Assembly: GCA_905182375.1 (NCBI GenBank)
Contig: CAJJBF010000001.1
Location: 124,001-188,000 of the forward strand
DNA from: Flammeovirgaceae bacterium UBA4465
Lineage (GTDB): Bacteria; Bacteroidota; Bacteroidia; Cytophagales; Cyclobacteriaceae
Direction of reading: 5' to 3'
Length of the DNA: 64,000 nt
The notes under the pieces are model-generated. The model saw only the letters and a list, made by a program, of their open reading frames with translations. It was not told the DNA's origin and did no database searches. This document shows, piece by piece, positions 17,164 to 26,502 of the stretch (its first letter is position 1; every line of letters starts with the position of its first letter). The translations under genes were made by a program, and so were the position numbers.

Positions 17164-18012
17164 TTATGCTGCGTTAAAAATCAATGTTAAAAGCGTTGAT
17201 ATCTTGTTTTTGAGCTGTCTGCGATCCACAATAAAATCTAAAAATCCATGATCTAATACAAATTCTGAGCGCTGAAATCCCTTAGGGAGGTCTTTACCAA
17301 TAGTTTCTCTTATAATTCTGGGCCCCGCAAATCCGATAAGTGCTCCAGGCTCAGCGATGTTAAAATCACCTAACATGGCAAATGAAGCCGTCACACCACC
17401 TGTAGTTGGGTCTGTTAACAATGAAATATAGGGTATTTTTTTCTGCTCGAGTAAAGTTAGCTTACCAGAAATTTTTGCCAATTGCATCAAAGAAATTCCA
17501 GCCTCCATCATCCTTGCCCCACCGGATTTAGATATTATTAGGATGGGAATATTATTTTGATAAGAATAATCTATCGCCCTAGAAATCTTTTCTCCTACTA
17601 CCGCCCCCATCGAACCTCCTATGAAGCTAAAATCCATACAGGCAATGACCAACGGCTTCCCTTTGCTCATACCATGCGCCGTTCTCACAGCGTCTTTTAA
17701 TCCTGTTTTCTTTTGGCTATCCGCAATACGATCTGAATATTTTTTTGTGTCTCTGAAGTTCAAAGGATCCGCCGAAGACATTAGCGTGTCCATTTCTTCA
17801 AATTTATTATTGTCAAATAATATTTCAAAATATTCCTTCGATCCGATTTTTACATGATAATCATCTTCTGGACAGACATAGGAATTTTTTTTAAGTTCAC
17901 GCATGTGAATAATGTATCCATTGGGAGTCTTGTACCAAAGACCATTAGGTGCTTCTTTTTTATCCTTTGTAGAGGTCTGTATACCCTTATCTTTTCTATT
18001 AAACCAAGCCAT
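17164..18012 (-). CDS. accD: Acetyl-CoA carboxylase carboxyltransferase subunit beta
   Basis: This 282-residue protein carries the carboxyltransferase (crotonase-fold) half that, with AccA, moves CO2 from biotin-carrier AccB to acetyl-CoA in the first step of fatty acid synthesis. Conserved elements include [15 protein letters not shown], the [21 protein letters not shown] oxyanion-forming segment and the [17 protein letters not shown] loop. The N-terminal zinc ribbon that normally has four Cys keeps only C47 (YVCPEDDYH), with the first CxxC pair replaced by KTPNGYI. I recall this loss from other Bacteroidota, so it is lineage-typical. The gene lies between nqrF and a small DUF4834 gene on the minus strand. 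Confidence 0.93.
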   Translation of the reverse strand: MAWFNRKDKGIQTSTKDKKEAPNGLWYKTPNGYIIHMRELKKNSYVCPEDDYHVKIGSKEYFEILFDNNKFEEMDTLMSSADPLNFRDTKKYSDRIADSQKKTGLKDAVRTAHGMSKGKPLVIACMDFSFIGGSMGAVVGEKISRAIDYSYQNNIPILIISKSGGARMMEAGISLMQLAKISGKLTLLEQKKIPYISLLTDPTTGGVTASFAMLGDFNIAEPGALIGFAGPRIIRETIGKDLPKGFQRSEFVLDHGFLDFIVDRRQLKNKISTLLTLIFNAA

Positions 18013-18090
18013 AATAAATTGAAATGAACAACAAATTTATATTAAAATATATGTTAACATCTGAACAGGTTTTTATTTAGACAAATTCTC

Positions 18091-18321
18091 TTACTTAACT
18101 TCTTCGTAATCAATGTAATCGCCTCCCTTGAAACCTTCCGGTTTTTTTGGTATATGTTCAATATCAACATTACTGTCTGGTGCAGAATACTTACGTCCGC
18201 TCCCCGTATTTGATGCTCGTTTAGACTGCGAAGCTCCAATAAATAATATTTTAAATAGGAAGCCACCTACCTTATAAATGAGATAGAAAATGAAACTTAA
18301 TATGAGTAGAAACTTTATCAT
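18091..18321 (-). CDS. DUF4834-family small membrane protein
   Basis: A 76-residue protein with one N-terminal transmembrane helix (about 2-18, MIKFLLILSFIFYLIYKVGG) and a soluble tail that ends DYIDYEEVK. The arrangement of helix, basic linker and terminal DYxDYEE matches the DUF4834 family of Bacteroidota. The function is unknown. It starts 10 bases after the carB stop, so it is probably the second gene of a carB transcript. Confidence 0.7.
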   Translation of the reverse strand: MIKFLLILSFIFYLIYKVGGFLFKILFIGASQSKRASNTGSGRKYSAPDSNVDIEHIPKKPEGFKGGDYIDYEEVK

Positions 18322-18331
18322 TTGATGATAA

Positions 18332-21145
18332 TTATCTACTCAAGTAAAAATTACGCTCATTATAAATTTTCAGAAAATAATCATCCATCAAATCATCAAT
18401 AAAATAGATCGACTCACCAGTTGATTTCATTTCAGGCCCAAGCTCTTTATTGACATTAGGGAATTTATGAAAGGAGAAAACAGGCTCCTTGATTGCATAG
18501 CCTACTTTTACTGGTTTAAAATCAAAATCTGTGACTTTTTTCTCCCCCAACATTACCTTGGTTGCAAAATTAACATAGGGTTCTTGATAGGCCTTACAGA
18601 TAAAAGGCACCGTTCTAGAGGCCCTAGGGTTGGCTTCGATGATATAAACCTTATCGTTTTTTATGGCAAATTGAACATTAATGAGACCAACCGTTTTTAA
18701 GGCCACAGCAATTTTAGTTGTGTACTCTTCGATTTGTCGAATGATAAAATCTCCCAAATTATAAGGGGGCAAAACAGCATAAGAATCCCCAGAGTGGATC
18801 CCTGCCGGCTCAATATGCTGCATAATTCCAATGATATGAACATTTACTCCATCGCAAATAGCATCTGCCTCCGCCTCTATAGCTCCTTCTAAAAAATGAT
18901 CAAGCAGTATTTTTCCATCAAGCTTCTGACTCAGTAAGTTCACTACATGATGCTCTAATTCATCTTCATTGATCACTATTTTCATGCTTTGCCCTCCTAA
19001 AACATAAGAAGGTCTAACTAAGAGCGGAAAACCAATTTCCTTGGAAAGCTCAATCGCTGAAGCTGCATCCGTAATGGTGCCATACTCGGGATAAGGTATT
19101 TCTTGCGCTTTCAGAAGATCCGAAAATCTTCCCCGATCTTCTGCAAGATCCAACGCATCGAAACTCGTGCCCAAAATTTTGATACCATAGCGCTCCAACT
19201 TTTCCGCAAGTTTAAGTGCCGTTTGACCGCCGAGCTGTACGATAACACCCACCGGATTTTCTAATTTGATGATTTCATAAATATGCTCCCAAAATACGGG
19301 TTCGAAATACAGCTTGTCCGCTACATCAAAATCCGTAGATACCGTCTCAGGATTACAATTAATCATGATGGTTTCATAGCCACATTCTTTGGCTGCCAAA
19401 ACACCATGAACACATGAATAATCAAATTCTATTCCCTGTCCAATGCGATTGGGTCCTGAACCCAAGACTACTACTTTTTTACGATCCGATGAGATGGACT
19501 CATTCTCCTGATCGAAAGTCGAATAATAATAGGGCGTTTTAGCTTCAAATTCTGCAGCACAAGTATCCACAATCTTGAAAATTCTTTTGATCCCTGCTGC
19601 TCCTCTTTTATCAAAAACTGCACTCTCTAGACAATGGAGGACATGGGCAATTTGCCTGTCCGCATAGCCTTTCTCTTTGGCCTTCCTGAGCAAAGCATCA
19701 GGCAAAGTCTCCAAAGAAAATGCTGCAATTTCATTTTCTAACGAAATAAATTCTTCTATCTGACTTAAAAACCAAGGATCTATGCTCGTCAACTTATGAA
19801 TTTTATTAAAAGGAATCCCCAGTTTGAAGGCATCATAAATATGAAAAAGTCGATCCCAACTTGGGTTTTCTAAACTGTAGAGTATCTTGGATTGATCGGT
19901 AAGCTCTCTTCCATCAGCCCCCAATCCGTTTCTCTTGATTTCAAGTGATTGGCAAGCCTTTTGTAAGGCTTCTTGAAAATTACGACCAATACCCATGGCT
20001 TCTCCCACCGCTTTCATCTGAAGACCTAAACGACGATCGGAACCTTTAAACTTATCAAAGTTCCATCTTGGAATTTTCACAATCACATAATCAATGGCCG
20101 GCTCAAAAAAGGCAGAAGTTGTTTTAGTGATTTGATTCTGCAGTTCATCTAAATTATAACCAATGGCCAATTTAGCCGCGATTTTAGCAATCGGGTAACC
20201 CGTTGCCTTAGAAGCCAGCGCGGAAGAGCGGGAGACCCGAGGATTGATTTCAATACCAATAATTTGATCGGTTTCAGGATGCACTGAAAATTGGACATTA
20301 CAACCTCCTGCAAACTGACCGATTCCGTTCATCATTTTAATGGCCAAATCGCGCATTCTCTGATATACTGTATCTGACAAGGTCATGGCGGGCGCCACTG
20401 TTACCGAATCCCCCGTATGAATACCCATCGGATCAAAATTCTCAATAGAACAAATGATGATCACATTGCCTATGTTGTCTCTTAATAATTCCAACTCAAA
20501 CTCTTTCCATCCCATGATACTTTGCTCTACCAGTACCTCATGAATGGGGGATGCTTGCAAACCTGAATTTAGCGCCTCATCAAAATCCTCTGGTTTATTC
20601 ACAAAGCCTCCACCAAACCCGCCAAGCGTATAAGAAGGTCGGATCACCAACGGGAAACCAATCTCTTGTGCTATTTCTTTACCTTTCAAAAATGAAGTTG
20701 CGGTTTCCCCTCGACACACGTCAACTCCGAGTTCCAACATTCTAATCCTAAATTTTTCACGATCTTCCGTAGTTTCTATCGCTTTGATATCCACACCGAT
20801 CATTTTGGTATTGTACTTTTCCCAAATACCTGCTTCTTCACATTCAATAGCCAAGTTCAAAGCGGTTTGCCCTCCCATCGTAGGCAGGACAGCATCTATT
20901 TGACGCTCTTCTAATATCTCGCGTATCGAATTCTTTGTCAGGGGCTTTAGATAAACATAATCAGCCATGACGGGATCTGTCATGATGGTCGCTGGATTGG
21001 AGTTGATAAGGGTTACCTCAATACCTTCTTCTTTAAGGGAACGAGCAGCCTGTGATCCCGCATAATCAAACTCGCAAGCTTGGCCAATCACAATGGGTCC
21101 ACTGCCGATGATGAGCACTGATTTTATGTTAAGGTCTCTAGGCAT
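18332..21145 (-). CDS. carB: Carbamoyl-phosphate synthase large subunit (no allosteric domain)
   Basis: CarB makes carbamoyl phosphate from bicarbonate, ammonia (delivered by CarA) and two ATP for pyrimidines and arginine. Two homologous ATP-grasp halves are visible. The first starts LIIGSGPIVIGQACEFDYAG, with the NPRVSRSSALASKATGYPIA ATP-site block. The second starts VVLGSGPNRIGQGIEFDYSC, with EANPRASRTVPFICKA. The protein ends at residue 937 (from ATG 21145; a TTG six bases earlier is less likely). Thus the C-terminal MGS-like domain that binds ornithine, UMP and IMP in E. coli CarB (1073 residues) is missing. I recall this from other Bacteroidota CarB proteins. A TAGCTTTG element lies at 21181-21188. 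No carA is in the window. Confidence 0.95.
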   Translation of the reverse strand: MPRDLNIKSVLIIGSGPIVIGQACEFDYAGSQAARSLKEEGIEVTLINSNPATIMTDPVMADYVYLKPLTKNSIREILEERQIDAVLPTMGGQTALNLAIECEEAGIWEKYNTKMIGVDIKAIETTEDREKFRIRMLELGVDVCRGETATSFLKGKEIAQEIGFPLVIRPSYTLGGFGGGFVNKPEDFDEALNSGLQASPIHEVLVEQSIMGWKEFELELLRDNIGNVIIICSIENFDPMGIHTGDSVTVAPAMTLSDTVYQRMRDLAIKMMNGIGQFAGGCNVQFSVHPETDQIIGIEINPRVSRSSALASKATGYPIAKIAAKLAIGYNLDELQNQITKTTSAFFEPAIDYVIVKIPRWNFDKFKGSDRRLGLQMKAVGEAMGIGRNFQEALQKACQSLEIKRNGLGADGRELTDQSKILYSLENPSWDRLFHIYDAFKLGIPFNKIHKLTSIDPWFLSQIEEFISLENEIAAFSLETLPDALLRKAKEKGYADRQIAHVLHCLESAVFDKRGAAGIKRIFKIVDTCAAEFEAKTPYYYSTFDQENESISSDRKKVVVLGSGPNRIGQGIEFDYSCVHGVLAAKECGYETIMINCNPETVSTDFDVADKLYFEPVFWEHIYEIIKLENPVGVIVQLGGQTALKLAEKLERYGIKILGTSFDALDLAEDRGRFSDLLKAQEIPYPEYGTITDAASAIELSKEIGFPLLVRPSYVLGGQSMKIVINEDELEHHVVNLLSQKLDGKILLDHFLEGAIEAEADAICDGVNVHIIGIMQHIEPAGIHSGDSYAVLPPYNLGDFIIRQIEEYTTKIAVALKTVGLINVQFAIKNDKVYIIEANPRASRTVPFICKAYQEPYVNFATKVMLGEKKVTDFDFKPVKVGYAIKEPVFSFHKFPNVNKELGPEMKSTGESIYFIDDLMDDYFLKIYNERNFYLSR

Positions 21146-21315
21146 ATTCAATTAGAGTTAAGATGACAAACAAATTGACACAAAGCTAACTTTTGTTCCT
21201 TAAATTTTAATCTGAATTAAGACTTAAATTTCGGTCCTCTTAAAAATAAGCTGCAGGCGCTCATTCGTAAATCTTATTTTGCTCGCACATCCAGTAAAAA
21301 ATAATGTACCACTCG

Positions 21316-22386
21316 TCAACTGATTTTTTGAACACCTAGTCCATTTTTATCGGTCAGGGCCATCATCCCATTTTTAATAAGAAAACCTCCAGTCACCACA
21401 TCTTTGATTAAATCCAAACTGCCATCTAAATCTAAAAATTTGGTGCTTCGTGAAGACAATGCCAAATGCAAGGCCGCCGCAATACTCACTACACTCTCAT
21501 CATTACAACCCCACATCAACTTTACCTTGCTAGCTTCAGCGATATACGCGATCTGCTTAGCCACTAACAATCCGCCTGTTTTCATCAACTTGATATTAAA
21601 AATATTACATCCTGGGGCTTCTTTGAGAAGTTTCAGGACATCTTTTGGATTCTTTAGTGATTCATCGGCCACAACCAACTGAGCAATCGATGGATGTAAT
21701 TCATTTACATGTTTTATGAAATTTCCTGTAGAAAACGGTTGCTCAATAAGTTCCAGTTTGATCTTTGTCGTTCTTTTTACGAATTCGTTCAAATCTACGG
21801 TGCTATAACCTTGGTTGGCGTCTACACGAAGTACAACATCAGGCATGCGTTCTGCGATTTTTATCACTCTTTCTGCATCTAATACTGGATTAAGGCCTGT
21901 TTTAACTTTAAAAAACCTAAACCCCATGCCATAATATTCTTCCGCTTCTGAAAGTGTTTCCCCTATATTTTTGATTCCAATGGTGATTGAAGTGGGTAGC
22001 GTCTGTTGTTGCTGTCCAAAATAATCAACCAAAGGGATTTTGAGGAATTGAGTAAATGCATCATGGAGGGCAATATCAATGGCCGCATGGGTTCCCGGCA
22101 GCGTTGTAAACTTATCATGCGTCTGCCTGAGTAGACCTTCGGTTTGGGTAATCTTCTGACCGATCAAATAACTGAAATCTACATTGCTTAAATGGTTGAG
22201 TGTTTCCTCTACAGATTCTCCAACTACCGCCTTACTTGAGTTGGACGCACCTATGCCTATGATTCCATTTTCTAACTCAATTTCCACAAAGGCAATGAGC
22301 ACTTCTGAAACCGTTTTATAAGCGATGGTATAAGGACGACTCGTGCCTAAATCGCGACTATACACTTTTACGTCTTTAATTTTCAT
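21316..22386 (-). CDS. Dipeptide epimerase / N-acyl-D-glutamate racemase-like enolase-superfamily enzyme (DgcA-like)
   Basis: A muconate-lactonizing/enolase-superfamily enzyme of 356 residues. The catalytic residues are visible: KVKTG (KxK base on the second strand of the barrel), metal ligands in RVDANQGYS, IEQPF and VADESL, then KLMKTGG and the C-terminal WGCNDESVV. Members related to this interconvert L-Ala-D/L-Glu dipeptides in murein recycling. The subgroup paired with a DUF1611 gene acts on N-acetyl-glutamate (DgcA). Its start codon overlaps the stop of dgcN by four bases (ATGA), so the two are translationally coupled. The substrate is inferred from that pairing, not proven. Confidence 0.8.
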   Translation of the reverse strand: MKIKDVKVYSRDLGTSRPYTIAYKTVSEVLIAFVEIELENGIIGIGASNSSKAVVGESVEETLNHLSNVDFSYLIGQKITQTEGLLRQTHDKFTTLPGTHAAIDIALHDAFTQFLKIPLVDYFGQQQQTLPTSITIGIKNIGETLSEAEEYYGMGFRFFKVKTGLNPVLDAERVIKIAERMPDVVLRVDANQGYSTVDLNEFVKRTTKIKLELIEQPFSTGNFIKHVNELHPSIAQLVVADESLKNPKDVLKLLKEAPGCNIFNIKLMKTGGLLVAKQIAYIAEASKVKLMWGCNDESVVSIAAALHLALSSRSTKFLDLDGSLDLIKDVVTGGFLIKNGMMALTDKNGLGVQKIS

Positions 22387-23447
22387 AGCTTCTGGTTAAG
22401 TACATTTGATATGATGGGATCCATTGGCTCAATCATAGGAATAATTATAGGGATACTTGTTTTTTGAGCCAGCGAATCACGATATTTTGACAGCTGTTCC
22501 GTCGCTGCTCCTTCACCATTTAAAGTGATTCCCAACACCCGAGTTCCTAGATGTTCGATAAGCGTTACCTCATTTAAAATATCGGGAATATGAGCAGGGT
22601 ATTTTTCAAAACCACTAAACTTTTTGCGCATGGGTACATGCTGTAGGATCACTCCATCCAAATCGCCAGATATGATGAATTCGGACCCACAAGGTCCACT
22701 AGGGTTACGGAGGCTGGATTGACCTTCAATGATCAGTATATCTACCCTTTTTTCTTCCCAACATGAATATAAAGCATATTCCAATTCCCCCGGGATAAAG
22801 TCATTGGGCGTGGCATCGAAAAGCAAGCCATAATCTGCGCCCTGCATCCAACCCGTTTGGCCCGTATAGATCATTTCAGCAGGATGCCCTTTTGCATTAA
22901 GTTGCTCCTCTAAAAATCTAGAGGTAGTTCTTTTTCCTGTGGCGCAATCCATTCCCAAAACAGCTATTTTTAATGCTGTAATTTGTGCTACTTTTCCTTG
23001 CCAAAAATGTAAATCTTTAAAAGCTTTGGGTTTTCTAATATCAAATATTTTGGCTCCCCCTACCAACAAGGGCTTGAGTTCATCTAAATCATTCAAAGGC
23101 TCATGTAGCCCATTGACTAAATGAATCCCATTTTTCAATACATTTTGAATACTTGCATACAGCTCTCGAGGCAATAATCCCCCTTTGGTGGCCATGCCAA
23201 TAATGGCGTATTCGGGCTTCCCAAAGGAATGAATAAATACATCAATACTCTGTACCACAGGAATGCCTTTTGAGGTCCCCTCAACGAAATCGCTGGCATC
23301 GGAACCCGCATGTTTTTCGTCTATAATACCTAAAATTTTAAATCTTTTGCCCGCACGGAGGAGTCCGTGTGCTGTTTTGGCGTGACTGTCGTGCAAGAGC
23401 CCTCCCGTAATAATAACCGCTGTTCCTGAAATGTGCGCTTGATCCAT
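22383..23447 (-). CDS. DUF1611 protein, DgcN-like (P-loop fold)
   Basis: This is a 354-residue protein from ATG 23447. A GTG start upstream is possible but adds a hydrophobic stretch with no homolog support. It has an N-terminal Rossmann-like domain (TAVIITGGLL... KILGIIDEKHAGSD) and a C-terminal P-loop-like segment LGMDCATGKRTTSRFL, followed by IIEGQSSLRNP, the DUF1611 pattern. DgcN of a marine Pseudoalteromonas is an N-acetyltransferase in D-glutamate use, the assignment suggested here by pairing with the DgcA-like racemase that overlaps it by four bases. It lies about 100 bases behind lpd on the same strand and may be cotranscribed with the oxoglutarate dehydrogenase genes. Confidence 0.75.
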   Translation of the reverse strand: MDQAHISGTAVIITGGLLHDSHAKTAHGLLRAGKRFKILGIIDEKHAGSDASDFVEGTSKGIPVVQSIDVFIHSFGKPEYAIIGMATKGGLLPRELYASIQNVLKNGIHLVNGLHEPLNDLDELKPLLVGGAKIFDIRKPKAFKDLHFWQGKVAQITALKIAVLGMDCATGKRTTSRFLEEQLNAKGHPAEMIYTGQTGWMQGADYGLLFDATPNDFIPGELEYALYSCWEEKRVDILIIEGQSSLRNPSGPCGSEFIISGDLDGVILQHVPMRKKFSGFEKYPAHIPDILNEVTLIEHLGTRVLGITLNGEGAATEQLSKYRDSLAQKTSIPIIIPMIEPMDPIISNVLNQKL

Positions 23448-23544
23448 CTTTATTTTTAAAAAGAAAAACCAAATTAATGGGTTCAACCGACCTCTCCAAG
23501 GATCTACCACTCAAATAATCAATCAAAAAAAAATAACTGATCAG

Positions 23545-24939
23545 TTACATGTGTATCGGGCGATTTTCTGTAGCGGATAAGCAAGCTTCCTTAACCGCCT
23601 CCATGTAGGTAGGATGTGCATGAGACATTCTGGCTACATCTTCTGCGGAAGCCCTAAATTCCATGGCAGTCACCCCTGCTGCGATCATATCTGCCGCCCT
23701 GGCACCAATAATATGGATGCCCAATATTTCGTCTGTGCTCGCATCTGCAATGATTTTCACCAAACCTTCTGTGTCCATAGAGGCCCGTGCCCTACCCAGT
23801 GCTTTATAGGGGAACTTTCCAATTTTAATGGGTCGCTTTTCTTGGATTAATTCAGCCTCTGTTGCCCCTACACTGGCTACTTCCGGCCAGGTATAAACAA
23901 CACCAGGTATCAAATTATAATGAATGTGTGGCTGTTGGCCTACCATTTGTTCAGCGACAAAAACACCCTCTTCTTCTGCCTTATGAGCCAACATGGCACC
24001 TTTAACAACATCACCAATGGCCCAAATGTGATCAAGATTTGTTTTTAAATGTTGGTCTACGGCTACTCTACCATTATCATCCAAAACTACTCCAATTTTA
24101 TCTAATCCCAAGCCCTCTGTATAGGCTTTTCTACCAATAGAGACTAAACAATAGTCTCCTTTGAGACTGAGAGTTTCAGAGGTCTTATTTTCCGCCGTAA
24201 CCGTTACTTCTTTCCCGTTTACTGCGACTCCCGTAACCTTATGACTAAGATAAAAATCAAATCCAATCCCCTTAAGACTTTTTTGAAGCTCTTTACTCAT
24301 GGTTTTATCCATGTTGGGTATAATTCCATCTAGAAATTCAACAACCGATACTTTTGCTCCAAGTCTGGCATAGACAGAGCCTAATTCCAAACCTATGACG
24401 CCCCCACCTATAATCACCAGATGTTTAGGTACCTCTTTCAATTCTAAGGCTTCCGTAGAGGTAATGACTCGTTTTTTGTCCACTTTGATGAAAGGAAGTG
24501 TGGCAGGTTTGGAGCCTGTAGCAATAATAATTTTTTCACCCGTAATACTTTGGGTCTCTTTCCCGACAATTTGAACCGTATGCGGATCCAAAAAAGAACC
24601 TAAACCATTGAAGACATCGATTTTATTCTTTTTCATCAAATATTGGATGCCATCGGTATTTTGGTTCACCACATCCGACTTACGCGCGATCATTTGTTTG
24701 AAATTGACTTTAGGCACAGAGATATCAATGCCATGCGTTTTGAACGTATGGGTCGCATTATGAAAATGTTCTGAAGAATCCAGTAAGGCTTTAGAGGGAA
24801 TGCATCCCACATTTAAACAGGTCCCTCCTAAAGAACTGTACTTCTCAATAATGGCTGTTTTAAATCCCAGCTGGGCACATCGTATAGCTGCCACATATCC
24901 GCCAGGTCCTGATCCGATAACAATTACTTGATAATCCAT
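23545..24939 (-). CDS. lpd: Dihydrolipoyl dehydrogenase (E3)
   Basis: E3 re-oxidises the dihydrolipoyl arms of the oxoglutarate (and likely pyruvate) dehydrogenase complexes with NAD+. The 464-residue sequence (from ATG 24939, where the FAD motif VIGSGPGGYVAA begins about eight residues in) has the redox disulfide GGTCLNVGCIPSKALL, the NAD site VIIGGGVIGLELGSVYA, the second FAD motif IWAIGDVVKGAMLAHKA, and the interface catalytic dyad in AHAHPTYMEAVKEA. It is complete. The gene follows odhB on the minus strand, with about 45 bases between, in the order E1-E2-E3. Confidence 0.95.
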   Translation of the reverse strand: MDYQVIVIGSGPGGYVAAIRCAQLGFKTAIIEKYSSLGGTCLNVGCIPSKALLDSSEHFHNATHTFKTHGIDISVPKVNFKQMIARKSDVVNQNTDGIQYLMKKNKIDVFNGLGSFLDPHTVQIVGKETQSITGEKIIIATGSKPATLPFIKVDKKRVITSTEALELKEVPKHLVIIGGGVIGLELGSVYARLGAKVSVVEFLDGIIPNMDKTMSKELQKSLKGIGFDFYLSHKVTGVAVNGKEVTVTAENKTSETLSLKGDYCLVSIGRKAYTEGLGLDKIGVVLDDNGRVAVDQHLKTNLDHIWAIGDVVKGAMLAHKAEEEGVFVAEQMVGQQPHIHYNLIPGVVYTWPEVASVGATEAELIQEKRPIKIGKFPYKALGRARASMDTEGLVKIIADASTDEILGIHIIGARAADMIAAGVTAMEFRASAEDVARMSHAHPTYMEAVKEACLSATENRPIHM

Positions 24940-24985
24940 GATTCTATGTTCATTGTGTTTAAATAGCAATAACCTTAATATTTTC

Positions 24986-26233
24986 TTAAACTCCCAAGAG
25001 CAATCGTGAAGGATCTTCTAAAAGTTCTTTTAATCTTACCAAAAAGCTTACCGATTCCCGACCATCTATAATTCGATGATCATAAGAAAGTGCAACATAC
25101 ATGATCGGTCGAACCACTATTTCTCCATCTTCCACTACAGGTCTCTGCACAATATTATGCATCCCTAAAATAGCTGATTGTGGGGCGTTAATGATGGGTG
25201 TCGATAGCATCGAGCCAAAAATTCCTCCATTGGTGATGGTAAAAGTACCTCCGGTCATTTCTGGAATACTTAATTTGTTTTCTCTGGCTTTATTGGCTAA
25301 CCTAACTACTTCCCTTTCTATTTGCTCAAAGGACAGGGTTTCGGCATTCCTGATCACAGGAACGACAAGACCTTTGGGTGCTGAAACAGCGATAGAGACA
25401 TCACAAAAGTTGCTATATATAATTTCATCTCCATCAATTTTCGCATTTACAGCTGGCCAATCCTGCAGTGCCACGCAACAAGCCTTGGTAAAGAAAGACA
25501 TGAAACCAAGACCCACTTCATATTTTGCTTTAAATGGTTCTTTATATTTTTTTCTTAACTCCATGATCGGTTGCATATTGACTTCATTAAAAGTAGTCAA
25601 CATGGCAGTTTCATTTTTAACTGAAACCAATCTCTTCGCTACAGTTTTTCTCAAAGGTGACATTTTTTGCCTTCGCTCAGACCGCTCACCTTGGTCTGCA
25701 GATTGTACCGGATCATTTGTGATCGATTTCTCTTGCTCTTTTGGGGATGACTCCACTTTTTGTGGTTGGGCATTCATGGCGTCTTCTTTGGTAATTCTTC
25801 CACCTACACCTGTTCCTTGGATCGCGGCTGCCGAAATTCCTTTTTCTGCCAATATTTTAGCGGCGGCGGGAGGAGCATGTCCCGAGGCATAGCCTTTCGA
25901 TGCAGTCGGTGTTGTGGTGTGATCTGATTCAGAGGGTATAACTGCTGTACTGGGCTGCACCTCATCGGTTACGGCTATTTGACATATTAATCCTCCGATC
26001 TCGAGGGTCGTGCCATCAGCAGCCAAAATTTCTAATTTTCCTGTCGCTTCGGCCGTTAATTCGAAAGTAGCCTTATCAGATTCAATTTCTGCGATGACCT
26101 CATCTAAAACCACTAAATCACCCGATGCCTTGGCCCAGTTAGATATCGTTACCTCGTTGATCGATTCACCTACCGTGGGCACATGCATTTGAATGGTTTT
26201 TACGGCTCCTCCGGTCAATTTTTCTGATTTCAC
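24986..26233 (-). CDS. odhB: 2-oxoglutarate dehydrogenase E2, dihydrolipoyllysine succinyltransferase
   Basis: E2 passes succinyl groups from E1 to CoA. The 415-residue frame starts at GTG 26233 with a lipoyl domain (lipoylation Lys54 in [10 protein letters not shown]), an Ala/Pro-rich linker, the peripheral-subunit-binding domain ([20 protein letters not shown]), and the catalytic core with the C-terminal active-site [11 protein letters not shown]. The preceding 87-codon frame carries another lipoyl domain. The joined span 24986-26498 is 3n+1, so the usual two-lipoyl E2 of this lineage appears split by one extra base at TCC TGA C. The stop of the first frame is separated by one base from the GTG start, so termination-reinitiation could also make two proteins. 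Confidence 0.92.
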   Translation of the reverse strand: MKSEKLTGGAVKTIQMHVPTVGESINEVTISNWAKASGDLVVLDEVIAEIESDKATFELTAEATGKLEILAADGTTLEIGGLICQIAVTDEVQPSTAVIPSESDHTTTPTASKGYASGHAPPAAAKILAEKGISAAAIQGTGVGGRITKEDAMNAQPQKVESSPKEQEKSITNDPVQSADQGERSERRQKMSPLRKTVAKRLVSVKNETAMLTTFNEVNMQPIMELRKKYKEPFKAKYEVGLGFMSFFTKACCVALQDWPAVNAKIDGDEIIYSNFCDVSIAVSAPKGLVVPVIRNAETLSFEQIEREVVRLANKARENKLSIPEMTGGTFTITNGGIFGSMLSTPIINAPQSAILGMHNIVQRPVVEDGEIVVRPIMYVALSYDHRIIDGRESVSFLVRLKELLEDPSRLLLGV

Positions 26234-26234
26234 G

Positions 26235-26498
26235 TCAGGAGTTATCTGCTTCTTTTATTTCAATTGATGCCTCAATGACGCACAATAGGCCGCCGATTTC
26301 AACGGTATCACCCGCACCTACCTTAAGTTTCAAAACGCCCTCAATTTCAGCACTGACTTCAAAGGTAGCCTTGTCCGATTCCAGCTCACAAATGACCTCA
26401 TCCATTTCTACATGATCTCCGTCATTTTTCATCCACTGTGAAACAGTAACTTCCGATATTGATTCCCCAACCGATGGGACTTTCATTTCAAGACTCAT
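26235..26498 (-). CDS. Stand-alone lipoyl domain, probably the split N-terminus of OdhB
   Basis: This 87-residue frame is a single biotinyl/lipoyl domain. It starts [16 protein letters not shown] and carries the lipoylation lysine K43 in the canonical ESDKATFE turn, then ends in a short acidic tail ([11 protein letters not shown]) at a TGA. It starts four bases after the odhA stop. A free lipoyl protein here would be unusual. It is more simply the first of two lipoyl domains of OdhB, broken off by a +1 frame change in the flexible linker. If translated as written it could still serve as a lipoyl shuttle, but would not be tethered to the E2 core. Confidence 0.8.
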   Translation of the reverse strand: MSLEMKVPSVGESISEVTVSQWMKNDGDHVEMDEVICELESDKATFEVSAEIEGVLKLKVGAGDTVEIGGLLCVIEASIEIKEADNS

Positions 26499-26502
26499 AT
26501 GC

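Noticed and set aside
25101-25892. Long open frame on the plus strand inside odhB (263 codons)
   Set aside because: It is antisense to the conserved E2 core and its product has no family resemblance, only the Ser/Ala/Leu-rich pattern of an antisense frame.
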